64,000 bases of DNA from positions 49,223 to 113,222 of the forward strand of contig CAMRSM010000010.1 of NCBI GenBank assembly GCA_947053345.1, written 5' to 3'. This document shows, one piece after another, positions 53,557-61,758 of the stretch. Below the pieces are notes generated by a model, which saw only the letters and a program-made list of their open reading frames with translations, did no database searches and had not been told where the DNA came from. Each line of letters starts with the position of its first letter. Position 1 is the stretch's first letter. A program made the translations under genes and the position numbers. The DNA comes from an uncultured Lachnospiraceae bacterium. GTDB taxonomy: Bacteria; Bacillota; Clostridia; Lachnospirales; Lachnospiraceae.

Positions 53557-53702
53557 TGGATTTTTTGGTTCCGTATTCCGCAAACAGCATGGAACTTTTT
53601 GTCGGACAAAAGTATAATATGCACAATGAGTTTTTACAATTTCAGAATGACCGGAAAATACAGGGCCGGATTTGGCTGACAATGACACATGGAGGTGAAG
53701 TT

Positions 53703-54092
53703 ATGTATTTTCGTCCAAATCAATTTGGGACGGTATTAAAGAACGCGAGAATGGATAAGCGGCTCACGCAGGCCGAGCTTGCCGAGAATTTGGACATTTC
53801 ATTGTCGTATTTAAAAGATCTTGAGCGGTTTCGGAATTATCCGAGCTACGAAGTGTTTGAGAGGGTAATCCGCTATTTTAACCTGTCGGCGGATGCGGTG
53901 GTTTACCCGGAGCGGGATCGGACGGATGATGTGTACCAGCAGCTGGAACGCTTGTTGGCCCGCTGCAGCAAGGAGCAGCTGCGGGTGGTTCTTGCGACGA
54001 CGGAGGCGCTGTTGTCGGCGGGAGGGAGCGCGCCCGGGGAGAATGCGGCAGAAGGGAGTGCATCTGAGAAGAATGCGGCAGGGGAGGCGTGA
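53703..54092 (+). CDS. XRE-family helix-turn-helix regulator
   Basis: 129-residue DNA-binding protein, ATG 53703 behind GGAGGTG; a longer frame from 53,538 is rejected. The HTH lies at residues 8-62: FGTVLKNARMDKRLTQAELA, LDISLSYLKDLERFRNYPSY, then FNLSADAVVYPE. The C-terminal 30 residues are a simple Gly/Ala/Glu/Ser tail with a repeated GENAAEG/SEKNAAG pattern, probably disordered. It could control the divergent small transcript and exporter. It marks the left side of an AT-richer island. Confidence 0.88.
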   Translation: MYFRPNQFGTVLKNARMDKRLTQAELAENLDISLSYLKDLERFRNYPSYEVFERVIRYFNLSADAVVYPERDRTDDVYQQLERLLARCSKEQLRVVLATTEALLSAGGSAPGENAAEGSASEKNAAGEA

Positions 54093-54108
54093 AGGAGGGG
54101 ACAGATTT

Positions 54109-54144
54109 GGGAGACCGGAAAATGGATGAGATTTTCGGTCTCCC
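54109..54144. terminator. Hairpin after the XRE gene
   Basis: GGGAGACC plus GGAAAAT (54109-54123) pairs with ATTTTC plus GGTCTCCC (54131-54144) with one bulged G. Only a short T-containing run follows, so it is a weaker terminator candidate between convergent genes. Confidence 0.5.
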
Positions 54145-54237
54145 GTTTGTCATGATTCGGAGGATTTTTTATGGATATGATGTTTTTATGGATATGGTGA
54201 TTTATGCGGGTATGATGACCGAACCGGAACCGGAGGT

Positions 54238-55134
54238 TCATCCTGCCTGTTTTTTCATATATCTTACCAAAAGCAGAATCCCCACCACGGAGACTAAAAT
54301 GACGAGAACCGCGGTCGTGACGGGAATGGTTGTTTTTGGTGCTTCATCCTGTCCGGAGAGAATCCGTGGTTGTTGCCGGAAAGGAGCTCCCCCGTTGCTG
54401 TTTGGATTGTCGATGAGCTGTTGTTCGTCAAAGTAGGAGTCAAAAATATCGATGATCTCGGATACGGTATACAGCTTCCCGTTTTCCAAACGGATTTGCT
54501 CAGCATAATAACTGAACGGGACCAGGTATTCGCTTTCTGTTGTTGTCAGGTAAACAAAAGTGGTGTTATAAAGATAGGAGTGGGCAAGCTGCATGGAAAG
54601 GAATGCATTATCGGCCAGATCCGCCTCTGCTATGGCATTGCGGATGGCTTCTTCCGTGATCATCCATGTCTGTGCCGCTTCACCGATGGTGTTGCCGACA
54701 TGATAGAGCTTGCCGTCTTTTTCGTACATGGTTGCTAAGCCGATGTTGCCGTTGTTTGTCTGGATTGGGATTTTCCACTGGATATCCCCGGTAATGGCAT
54801 CTGCAAAAGAACCGGTTTCTTTCACGGCAGTTATAAAAAGATGATCCATGATGTATACTTGGTACAGGCCGGAAAGGTCATAGGATGTGAGCAGCTCCCC
54901 GCTGCCCGTGGAAGATGCTGTGTTCATACTGTTTTCGGAATTTTGTGCCGCGATGAACTGTGACATTTGTTCTTCGATCTGGGGAAGATATTTGTTGTTT
55001 TTTTCCTGCTCTGTTGCGAGGATGTCGTCGAGGGTCATCCCGTCATTTTGTGAAGCCGCTGTTTTTGAGAGTGGTTGCAGCATGGAGGTGATGAGGGCGG
55101 TGATGGCGAGTATAAAGATGGAAATGCGTTTCAT
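54238..55134 (-). CDS. Secreted, C-terminally membrane-anchored protein of unknown family
   Basis: 298-residue protein with a signal peptide (about residues 1-28, ending near KTAASQN), an extracellular part of about 235 residues and one C-terminal membrane helix (TAVLVILVSVVGILLLVRY) with a basic tail. The extracellular part includes SYDLSGLYQVYIMDHLFITA and an ENGKLYTVSEIIDIFDSYF segment, and looks like a processed or ligand-binding domain; no catalytic motif is seen. It lies 27 bp after the secreted cysteine protease gene, so the two are almost certainly co-expressed. A partner, inhibitor or substrate role for the protease is inference. Confidence 0.75.
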   Translation of the reverse strand: MKRISIFILAITALITSMLQPLSKTAASQNDGMTLDDILATEQEKNNKYLPQIEEQMSQFIAAQNSENSMNTASSTGSGELLTSYDLSGLYQVYIMDHLFITAVKETGSFADAITGDIQWKIPIQTNNGNIGLATMYEKDGKLYHVGNTIGEAAQTWMITEEAIRNAIAEADLADNAFLSMQLAHSYLYNTTFVYLTTTESEYLVPFSYYAEQIRLENGKLYTVSEIIDIFDSYFDEQQLIDNPNSNGGAPFRQQPRILSGQDEAPKTTIPVTTAVLVILVSVVGILLLVRYMKKQAG

Positions 55135-55161
55135 ATTGACCTCCTTATGTTATGGAAATGG

Positions 55162-55773
55162 TTATTTTGTAGGTTTGGTGACGTGACATGTTTGGTCATA
55201 CTTTCTGTTATTGTATGTACCGTCACAAAAGGCGTTATATGTACATGTTTCATAAGTATTAGTTGCTGAGTCAAAATATGTTAAATAATTTTTCCCGGAC
55301 GCAGTACTCCAACCTGTGATTAGCGTGGCATGTCCACCATTCCGTATGCCTGATGAAGTATAATAGCCTGCACCAACGATGACAGGATGTGATTCAAATA
55401 TTTCTTCGCATAAAAAGGAATATGATTCTTTTGTTTCGGAAGCGGTATATGCTATTGTGTTTGAACTTATATACTCCGCTGCTTTTTGTGAATCATAAAT
55501 ACTTCCTGCAATATCCGGGTGAGGATTCCAAGGAGATCCCTTTAGATACCATACAGCATCATATTGAGTACGTGTTAGTGTGCTTCCAGTGTTTTCCCAA
55601 ATAATTGCGTTTTCTGCACTTGCTGCCCAACACCAATTATCTTTGGCCTGAGCAACATAAGAGGCATTTAGGTCTGTTGATGTACAACCCGGAGGTATAG
55701 CGGCTAAGATTGACACATTCAAAATGTTTAATATCAGTAAAACCATTAGAGTAAATGCAGTTCTTTTTTTCAT
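55162..55773 (-). CDS. Secreted papain-like cysteine protease (C39/C70-like)
   Basis: 203-residue exported protease. The signal peptide covers residues 1-25 (MKKRTAFTLMVLLILNILNV). The catalytic Cys is in AQAKDNWCWAASAENAI, the classic NWCWAAS core of the AvrRpt2/papain-like family. The His is in RNGGHATLITGW and the third residue is probably the Asp in LTYFDSATNTY. The RBS is AAGGAGG. There is no propeptide of normal length, so it may be active at once or held by a partner. It is transcribed before the anchored protein downstream. The base composition is clearly lower in GC than the carbohydrate loci. Confidence 0.87.
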   Translation of the reverse strand: MKKRTAFTLMVLLILNILNVSILAAIPPGCTSTDLNASYVAQAKDNWCWAASAENAIIWENTGSTLTRTQYDAVWYLKGSPWNPHPDIAGSIYDSQKAAEYISSNTIAYTASETKESYSFLCEEIFESHPVIVGAGYYTSSGIRNGGHATLITGWSTASGKNYLTYFDSATNTYETCTYNAFCDGTYNNRKYDQTCHVTKPTK

Positions 55774-56052
55774 AAAATCCTCCTTGTTAATTGATTTTTT
55801 GACTTAGTATACTTGTATTTTGTGAGATAAAAACTGGGAAAAACAATATGGATATACCATACTTTGCAGTGGAGGAAGAGGCAAAACTTAAATATTCATT
55901 TGGTAAAAAACATTTCCTCTGATTTGTTTAAAATCATCAAACATTGGAAACCGTTGTAAATACTGACTTTTCATGAGTTATTAAGTGTAAAATGCTGTTG
56001 TTGCTTTCTGGTAATGTTAAATAGAAAACATTCTAAGGCTGTTCGATATTTC

Positions 56053-56823
56053 CTACATCGTATCGACAGGACCGTCTTTCGTGTATATTACTCCATTTTT
56101 ATCATATGGTGATTCAAACCCGATTAGCGGAGTGTCCAAAGGAATGTCATGCTCTTTTAGACTATTAATCTGTTTGCGAATACCAAAAATCATTAAAATA
56201 ATCATTGCAGCTAATGCCCATTCATCTGTTAACTCTACTTTGAGTAAAGAAAAAAATAGATCAGTGGGGTCTAGTATGAGACTGAGGTCTCCTGTCAAAG
56301 AAAAAAGTACTTTGTTGATTATTTCGGAAACAACAGGTGCGATTTCGCTAGCACCTAAAAAGGTACATGCAAGAACGAATGCACTTACGCGCATTTCAAT
56401 CCACATCATCAGTATTAATCCAACTATCGCTCCCATAATAAGAGGCATGATAAATGCGGTGATCCAATCCATTTCCCCTTCTTTCGCTAAAACGGTAGTA
56501 AACATAAAGGCTAATTTACTGCTGACAAGAAAACCAAGAACAAAGCGGTTGACACCAGGAACAGTATAAGTTAAGATAGGTAAAATGATTATGCCTAACA
56601 ATATAAAGATAAGTCCGCTACCATCGCCGAATTGGTCACTAAAGGCCATTGCCGCTAAAACGCCCAGGACGAACCCCCATCCCATAGCTGTTGTTGTCAG
56701 TGCGCCTTTTCGCCATTTTAATGCCCCGAAACACAATTCGGCACCGATTGTAACTTTTAGTATGTTGGTAATAATTTCATAAGTTATAATATTTGAAAAT
56801 ATTTCACTTAGCAAGGAATCCAT
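56053..56823 (-). CDS. Multi-pass membrane protein of unknown function
   Basis: 256-residue membrane protein with about seven hydrophobic segments between residues 15 and 215 (for example FVLGVLAAMAFSDQF, LIFILLGIIILPILTY, FIMPLIMGAIVGLILMMWIE). It ends with a hydrophilic cytosolic tail containing DTPLIGFESPYDKNGVIYT. The layout recalls DUF4203/TMEM198-like proteins but I cannot confirm it. It is in the AT-richer island; the next minus-strand gene is 95 bp upstream. Confidence 0.65.
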   Translation of the reverse strand: MDSLLSEIFSNIITYEIITNILKVTIGAELCFGALKWRKGALTTTAMGWGFVLGVLAAMAFSDQFGDGSGLIFILLGIIILPILTYTVPGVNRFVLGFLVSSKLAFMFTTVLAKEGEMDWITAFIMPLIMGAIVGLILMMWIEMRVSAFVLACTFLGASEIAPVVSEIINKVLFSLTGDLSLILDPTDLFFSLLKVELTDEWALAAMIILMIFGIRKQINSLKEHDIPLDTPLIGFESPYDKNGVIYTKDGPVDTM

Positions 56824-56918
56824 AATTTTCTCTTTTCTTTTTTATTTTTGTAAAATGCATTATTCGCTAATCGTATCAATATCGTTTTTGAGATGTTTGA
56901 TAAACATCGGACGACATT

Positions 56919-57542
56919 TCAATATGTGAAGTTGAAAAGTTGATCAAGATTTATGTTCATTGGAATTACTTCAACTTTTATTGATTTGTTCAGGATATCA
57001 CCGTCCGGGGTTTTTGTCTCCGCGACAATCTCGTGTGTTCCGGGTTCATTAAAAATGACTTTTAACTCCCATTCTTCGGAATTTTTTCTGTTCATGCTTA
57101 AAGTGTCTGTTTTCCCGGAGGCAAGGTGAGCGGTTACTGTGACATAGTCGGTATCAAAATTTAAAGTTGCAGTTATGTTTGTTTCTCCGTATATTGTAAT
57201 TTTACTATATTCAGAGTATAAATAAAGTTCATATGTTTGTTCCGCTATTTCGGGGTTATCAGGGGCGGGGGTGGATGCAGAATTATCATTGCTGTTATGA
57301 ACACTGTAAAGAGTACCCCAAACAGTGACTGCAATCGCGACGACGCTAAGTATAATTGTAACTGGTGACTTTAAAATTTTAATAATTTCATTTTGGCTGT
57401 ATATAATATTTTGTACCTGGTCGTTGGTCTGCTCTCCCTCTTTCTTTATATCTTGCAATATTTTATTGGTTTTATTTGTGTTGCTGGATATATTTATCAG
57501 TGTATGGACTATTTCTTTGTTCTGCTTTTTTCTTCTTGCCAT
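56919..57542 (-). CDS. Single-pass membrane protein with extracellular Ig-like part
   Basis: 207-residue protein starting at 57542 (MARRKKQNK) behind AAGGA. Residues 1-55 are cytosolic, basic and Asn/Lys-rich with coiled-coil character. A membrane helix spans about residues 59-81 (SPVTIILSVVAIAVTVWGTL). The outside part is a beta-rich domain of about 110 residues (VTAHLASGKTDTLSMNR; GTHEIVAETKTPDGD) similar to bacterial Ig-like folds. No enzyme motif is seen. It might be a sensor or an anchor acting with the multi-pass protein next to it, by proximity only. Confidence 0.65.
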   Translation of the reverse strand: MARRKKQNKEIVHTLINISSNTNKTNKILQDIKKEGEQTNDQVQNIIYSQNEIIKILKSPVTIILSVVAIAVTVWGTLYSVHNSNDNSASTPAPDNPEIAEQTYELYLYSEYSKITIYGETNITATLNFDTDYVTVTAHLASGKTDTLSMNRKNSEEWELKVIFNEPGTHEIVAETKTPDGDILNKSIKVEVIPMNINLDQLFNFTY

Positions 57543-57771
57543 TCGATTGTTTTCCTTTCGAGAGGAGTGTGCTTTAAAGTAAAACATGTACAAAATGGTT
57601 TGCATTCATGGCTTATAAAAGATTTTAGGTATTATTACATGATAATGCAATATGGCTGCACCCTACTTTGACGAAATTTGGGACTTTTGTGAAGTTGTTT
57701 GGATATTGAGAAGATATTTTCAATACTTTTATGGAAAAATCAGAACTATTTTCACGACAGTCATATCATTT

Positions 57772-57980
57772 TCATAAACCGTTTCTGGTCTGTCTATCCA
57801 CATACCCCATATTCCGGTAAAATATATGCGCTTCCTTTCGGGACATCCCGGAGTTCAGCCTTATCGCATGGATATCATGGTTTGTTGCCCAACGCTCCGC
57901 TTCCTCCACAAGCAACTTCCCGGCTCCTTGTTTTCTATGGTCAAGCTCCGCTGTCAGACCAAGAATATTTGCTATTGTTT
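57772..57980 (-). pseudogene. GNAT acetyltransferase remnant
   Basis: The open frame 57,772-58,098 contains a clear GNAT half only from about 57,980: ILGLTAELDHRKQGAGKLLV (acetyl-CoA-binding loop), EEAERWATNHDIHAIRLNSG, then AHIFYRNMGYVD. The N-terminal half of the fold is replaced by unrelated residues, and the C-terminal end is cut. It is probably a broken gene. Confidence 0.65.
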
Positions 57981-58426
57981 CAGCATACAACATATCACGA
58001 TTACAGCATATTCCATGAGGGAAATGCCGCCTTTGTTTCTTTCGTTTACCGTTATTTATTATAGCATGGCTGCATTGATTACGCAATGCACAGCTCAAAC
58101 GCTTTCTAAGCCGGTTTTGGCGATCATCGCCTTTGCAAGGGCAGAATTCTGGTTCTGTCCACGCTTTTTCCCTGGCAGCCGGCTCAAGCGGTTCGCGGTA
58201 AAAACTGTGACTGTGGTCATGCAGGGCTCTGAAGCGTGCTGTTGCGGAGTGTAAGCCTTACCAATGCCATGATCTTTCATATTCGTGAAGATACCGGAAA
58301 TTACAAAATACCTTTGTGGCTGGCAGGTTTGCCCTTTCTGCTATAGTTATGGCGGATTTCCCAAAGGGCAGGCGAATAGATGGCCACCCCATGGTTCGGA
58401 AGATATAATAATTTGTACGCGGAATG

Positions 58427-58455
58427 TTGTTTTTTTTACATTTGCACGATATAAT
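58427..58455 (+). promoter_or_regulatory. Promoter of the GNAT gene
   Basis: TTGTTT (58427-58432), 17 bp, TATAAT (58450-58455), about 50 bp before the start codon. The rest of the gap 58,099-58,426 has one hairpin (TGCCCTTT/AAAGGGCA, 58,330-58,370) and no recognisable gene. Confidence 0.6.
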
Positions 58456-58506
58456 GAGTGAAGCAAGAATGCAAACAGGAATTAGGATAAGGAGGCCACA
58501 AGATCA

Positions 58507-58962
58507 ATGCTGATACTTACAAAAACAACGAAAGACCAGATACCGACCCTGGTTGACATATCAAAGGCAGCTTTCGATAGTGATATTACCGTTGGAGCTT
58601 CATCTGCAGGCGGTCCGCCGGAGTATGACTCTGTGGGATGGCATACTGATATGATGGATCAGGGACATTTATTCACTGCGATAGTGGAAGATACGATTGT
58701 AGGGGGAGCTATTTTGTTCGGAGATGAGAATAACCCTGCATTTATGTATGTTGGAAGGATTTTTATATCGCCTGATCTGTTTCGGAGAGGGTATGGGATT
58801 GCGTTGATGGAACAGATCGAAGCAATGGATCCGAATGTTACGATGTGGTGTTTGGATACTCCTATATGGAACCGGAGAACGAATGACTTTTATAAAAAAA
58901 TCGGATATATAGAGAAAAACAGGGACGAGGAAACGGTATTTTACCAGAAGGGTTCATTATAA
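58507..58962 (+). CDS. GNAT-family N-acetyltransferase
   Basis: 151-residue acetyltransferase, start ATG 58507; the upstream AAGGAGG site is at 58,489. It shows TLVDISKAAFDSDI, FTAIVEDTIVGGAILFGDEN, the acetyl-CoA loop VGRIFISPDLFRRGYGIALM, and the end WNRRTNDFYKKIGYIE. It is a complete GNAT fold, unlike the remnant just upstream. The acceptor substrate is unknown; many such proteins acetylate small amines or ribosomal proteins. Confidence 0.9.
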   Translation: MLILTKTTKDQIPTLVDISKAAFDSDITVGASSAGGPPEYDSVGWHTDMMDQGHLFTAIVEDTIVGGAILFGDENNPAFMYVGRIFISPDLFRRGYGIALMEQIEAMDPNVTMWCLDTPIWNRRTNDFYKKIGYIEKNRDEETVFYQKGSL

Positions 58963-59166
58963 AAAACTCTTTATGACTGGCTGACCGGAAAATTCAAATC
59001 GCCGGGCAGAAGACGCGTGCGCTCCATGCGGTTTGACGGGAAACTTTCCGAGTTGACCAAAGAGTGGAACGGATACCTCACCACACCATACGTAATTCAT
59101 GGAAGGTTCAAACAGCCGATTTTATACGGTGAATATGACGTGAAAACTGTCAGTGGAACATATTGA
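58963..59166 (+). pseudogene. C-terminal remnant of an unknown gene
   Basis: A 67-codon open piece without a start codon or ribosome binding site reads LYDWLTGKFKSPGRRRVRSM, then FDGKLSELTKEWNGYLTTPY, VIHGRFKQPILYGEYDVKTV and a stop. It looks like real protein sequence, basic and rich in aromatics, but matches no family I know. Its codon use (many ACG, GAC and GTG) resembles that of the next gene. Confidence 0.45.
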
Positions 59167-59223
59167 CATATTTTAGCCCATGGGTTAGGACGTGACCCAT
59201 GGGCATTGAAAGGGGTGTCGTGT

Positions 59224-60429
59224 ATGAAAAAAGTTACATTTTCGTTATTGATGGCCGTTATGTTCGTTTTTCTATGCAACAATGGATCAGTCAAGGCTGA
59301 TTCTTGGAAGCAGGAGCAGGTGGACGAAATCACGTCTTACGGCCCTGGATACTTGGAAGGTGAGACTGTTTACGTGGCGAAATGGGTGTATATGGACAAG
59401 TTGGAGAATAAGACTGGGTACAAGAGACAGTTATCATGCAATGAGCCATGTATTACGTTACGAATGACGAAGTATCAAAGGGTGGAAAAGGACGGTAAGT
59501 TGACGTGGAAAAGGGTCAAAACTTCTTCCACTGGGTACAGATCCTCCAACGTTTTCTTCGTGGACCCATCGTCACTTACCGGCGCTTTAAAGAAAGCCGG
59601 CGTATTGAACGAAAAGGGACTGACAGAGAAAGGATACGACGCAGAAACGTTGATGAACGCAACAGGGTACAGGTTTGACGGTGCCAGGTGGGTAGACGGA
59701 GAGAAAACACCTGTATATCTAGTCAAAATTTCAGACTTACCGAAGAAAACTGACGTAATCAAGGTAAAAGAAAAGGTCAAGAGAGTGTGGGGAAGCTTAC
59801 AGGAAGCACAGGACGACTGGGAAAAGAACAATTATTTAACATATGACATTTCAACACCAATAATGTATGGTAATGACATAACGACATATCATATCAAAAT
59901 TAGTACAGTAGAAGACCCAGCACATCAATGGTACGTCGATTCAAGTTTCGATGAACGTTACACAGGGAAAGACCACAGGATGTACGTATTGACGAAAGTC
60001 GTACAAAATAAGGAAGGATGGTCAGTGATAGACGACATTCTAAAAGATTTTGGAAACAACCTTCAATGGCTAGTGGAAGTAAACGGATTCGTGCATTACA
60101 CATACACAGAGGAAGAATTGAACAGATTTGGTGATCCTCATGAATCAGAAAAAAATTTTTTTGGGAAAAAATTCAACCGTTTAGAAGCAAATAAATTCGG
60201 AGCAACGAACGTATTGCAAGACGGAAGTTTACTTGAATATCATGACTGCGTGTTTCAATGCGCAGAGGTAACGTTCGACGGTGAAATTCAAGACGTGGCA
60301 AAAACAGTAACACTTCTGGACAAAAATGGGAAGAAAACATTCACTTTCGAGACACGGGAATATGACGGTGAGTTCGAGATGATCAATGATGATTATTTTA
60401 AAATTCCTCCAATAATAAAAATAAATTGA
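59224..60429 (+). CDS. Secreted protein of unknown family
   Basis: 401-residue protein; ATG 59224 follows AAAGGGGTG. The signal peptide is MKKVTFSLLMAVMFVFLCNN, with cleavage likely near SVKADS. The mature part is rich in Tyr, Lys and Asp (YVAKWVYMDKLENKTGYKRQ; VDSSFDERYTGKDHRMYVLT) and contains no known catalytic motif. It has three or four Cys, two in SCNEPC. Composition and codon use differ from the surrounding genes, suggesting horizontal transfer. It is closed by a bidirectional terminator. A secreted effector or adhesion role is possible but unproven. Confidence 0.65.
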   Translation: MKKVTFSLLMAVMFVFLCNNGSVKADSWKQEQVDEITSYGPGYLEGETVYVAKWVYMDKLENKTGYKRQLSCNEPCITLRMTKYQRVEKDGKLTWKRVKTSSTGYRSSNVFFVDPSSLTGALKKAGVLNEKGLTEKGYDAETLMNATGYRFDGARWVDGEKTPVYLVKISDLPKKTDVIKVKEKVKRVWGSLQEAQDDWEKNNYLTYDISTPIMYGNDITTYHIKISTVEDPAHQWYVDSSFDERYTGKDHRMYVLTKVVQNKEGWSVIDDILKDFGNNLQWLVEVNGFVHYTYTEEELNRFGDPHESEKNFFGKKFNRLEANKFGATNVLQDGSLLEYHDCVFQCAEVTFDGEIQDVAKTVTLLDKNGKKTFTFETREYDGEFEMINDDYFKIPPIIKIN

Positions 60430-60536
60430 AACCAGAACACATAATATACAAAAGCCTGTTTTCCGGCCTTTTATGGAACAGTACAGGGGAAGGTTAAAAT
60501 TCGGTAAAAAATTGTGGAAGTATGGCGGTGGCTCTG

Positions 60537-60588
60537 AAAAAACGGCTTTCGGAAACGGACAGATTGTCCGCCCGGAAGCCGTTTTTAT
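60537..60588. terminator. Bidirectional terminator between secreted protein and NUDIX gene
   Basis: AAAACGGCTT against AAGCCGTTTT with inner CGG/CCG and GGAC/GTCC pairs, flanked by A on the left and T on the right. It separates two convergent genes. Confidence 0.85.
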
Positions 60589-60687
60589 GTCGGGATCCAA
60601 ACAAAAGAAATGAAAGTTTTACTCATTGATATGTACGGTGCGCATCCCGCATAGCAGGCATATACTTCCCCGCAATGCTTTGCTATT

Positions 60688-61545
60688 TTACTTGCTTTCC
60701 CTATTGTTTTCCAGTTCTTTCCTTGCTTCTTCCACCACATCGGGTTCGGAACTTTCCATGGCTTTTTTTAACCAATATTCTGCTTTCGTTCGATCTTTCT
60801 TAACATAGATCCCCTGGTTATAGAATCTGCCCACCAGCTCCATGCCCTTACCATAACCGGCGCTTGCAGCTTCAAAATACAGATCATAGGCTTTCGCCAA
60901 ATCCACGGTAACGCCGTAACCATAGTGATAGCAGATACCCAAACTGTAAGTAGCTTCCACATGACCAAGCTCATAAGCCTGAATCAATAATTCCGCTGCC
61001 AATTCATTGTCCTCCGGCACACCGTTGCCATAGATGTGCTTCATGGCAAGATCTAAAAGCTCCGCTCCGGCATTGCAGTACGCTGTCAGTGCCCTGAACT
61101 CCCGAAGATACATCCCACGCTTCGTTTCAATAAGGGAGTGGTCTTGATGCCTGGAGAAAATTTTGATGGCTTCATCCACCGGAATCCACCGGGGTTCCAG
61201 ACCTTCTTCCACCTCACGTTCGGTCAGCGAGCGTTCCGTCTGCCCGACAACTTTGCAGATAAAATAGCGGCTGGGGTACAAATAGCCTTTATAATATTCA
61301 TTGATTGTAAGGTAGCAGAAAAGCGGTTTCACAAGAAAACCGGTTTCCTCCGCCAATTCCCGGATGCAGCAGGATTCATAGCCTTCATCTGCTTCCACAC
61401 CACCGCCGGGAATCATCCATTGATCGCTTTTTGGTTCATAGGAAAGCAGAATATTTCCTTCCTTCACCACGATGCCGCGACAGGCTTCTCTGATTTTTGT
61501 GGGTTTGGCCAAACGATTGCCGCCGTAAATATTGATTGTTTCCAC
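60688..61545 (-). CDS. NUDIX hydrolase fused to Sel1-like repeats
   Basis: 285-residue protein. The start is a GTG at 61545 behind GGAGGTG; the longer frame is rejected. Residues 18-150 form a NUDIX domain with the box GGGVEADEGYESCCIRELAE followed by ETGF, which carries all metal-binding Glu. Residues 165-275 hold two to three Sel1-like repeats (AMKHIYGNGVPEDNELAAEL; YHYGYGVTVDLAKAYDLYFE), which serve protein binding. NUDIX enzymes cleave nucleoside diphosphate derivatives. The Sel1 part may bring a partner or a peptide substrate. The substrate is not known. Confidence 0.88.
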   Translation of the reverse strand: METINIYGGNRLAKPTKIREACRGIVVKEGNILLSYEPKSDQWMIPGGGVEADEGYESCCIRELAEETGFLVKPLFCYLTINEYYKGYLYPSRYFICKVVGQTERSLTEREVEEGLEPRWIPVDEAIKIFSRHQDHSLIETKRGMYLREFRALTAYCNAGAELLDLAMKHIYGNGVPEDNELAAELLIQAYELGHVEATYSLGICYHYGYGVTVDLAKAYDLYFEAASAGYGKGMELVGRFYNQGIYVKKDRTKAEYWLKKAMESSEPDVVEEARKELENNRESK

Positions 61546-61758
61546 ACAAAGCACCTCCGTTTTTATGGTGAATAAGGCGGGAATGATGCTTCCATAATAG
61601 GAAATCCGGTCTATCCTGCTTTTTGATCGGAGGGATAACATCAATCCGGTGGTTTATATTCAGTTACCGTTTTCAAATATGTTTTCAGATCTGGATGAAA
61701 AATAAAGTTAAAATTCAGGCATATCCATATTATCCGAAGAAAATGTAACCCGGATCTT

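Noticed and set aside
54107..54436. Plus-strand frame after the XRE gene (MDEIFGLPFVMIRRIF...)
   Set aside because: It runs for 200 bp antisense to a well-supported secreted protein gene, starts inside a hairpin and ends in low-quality sequence.
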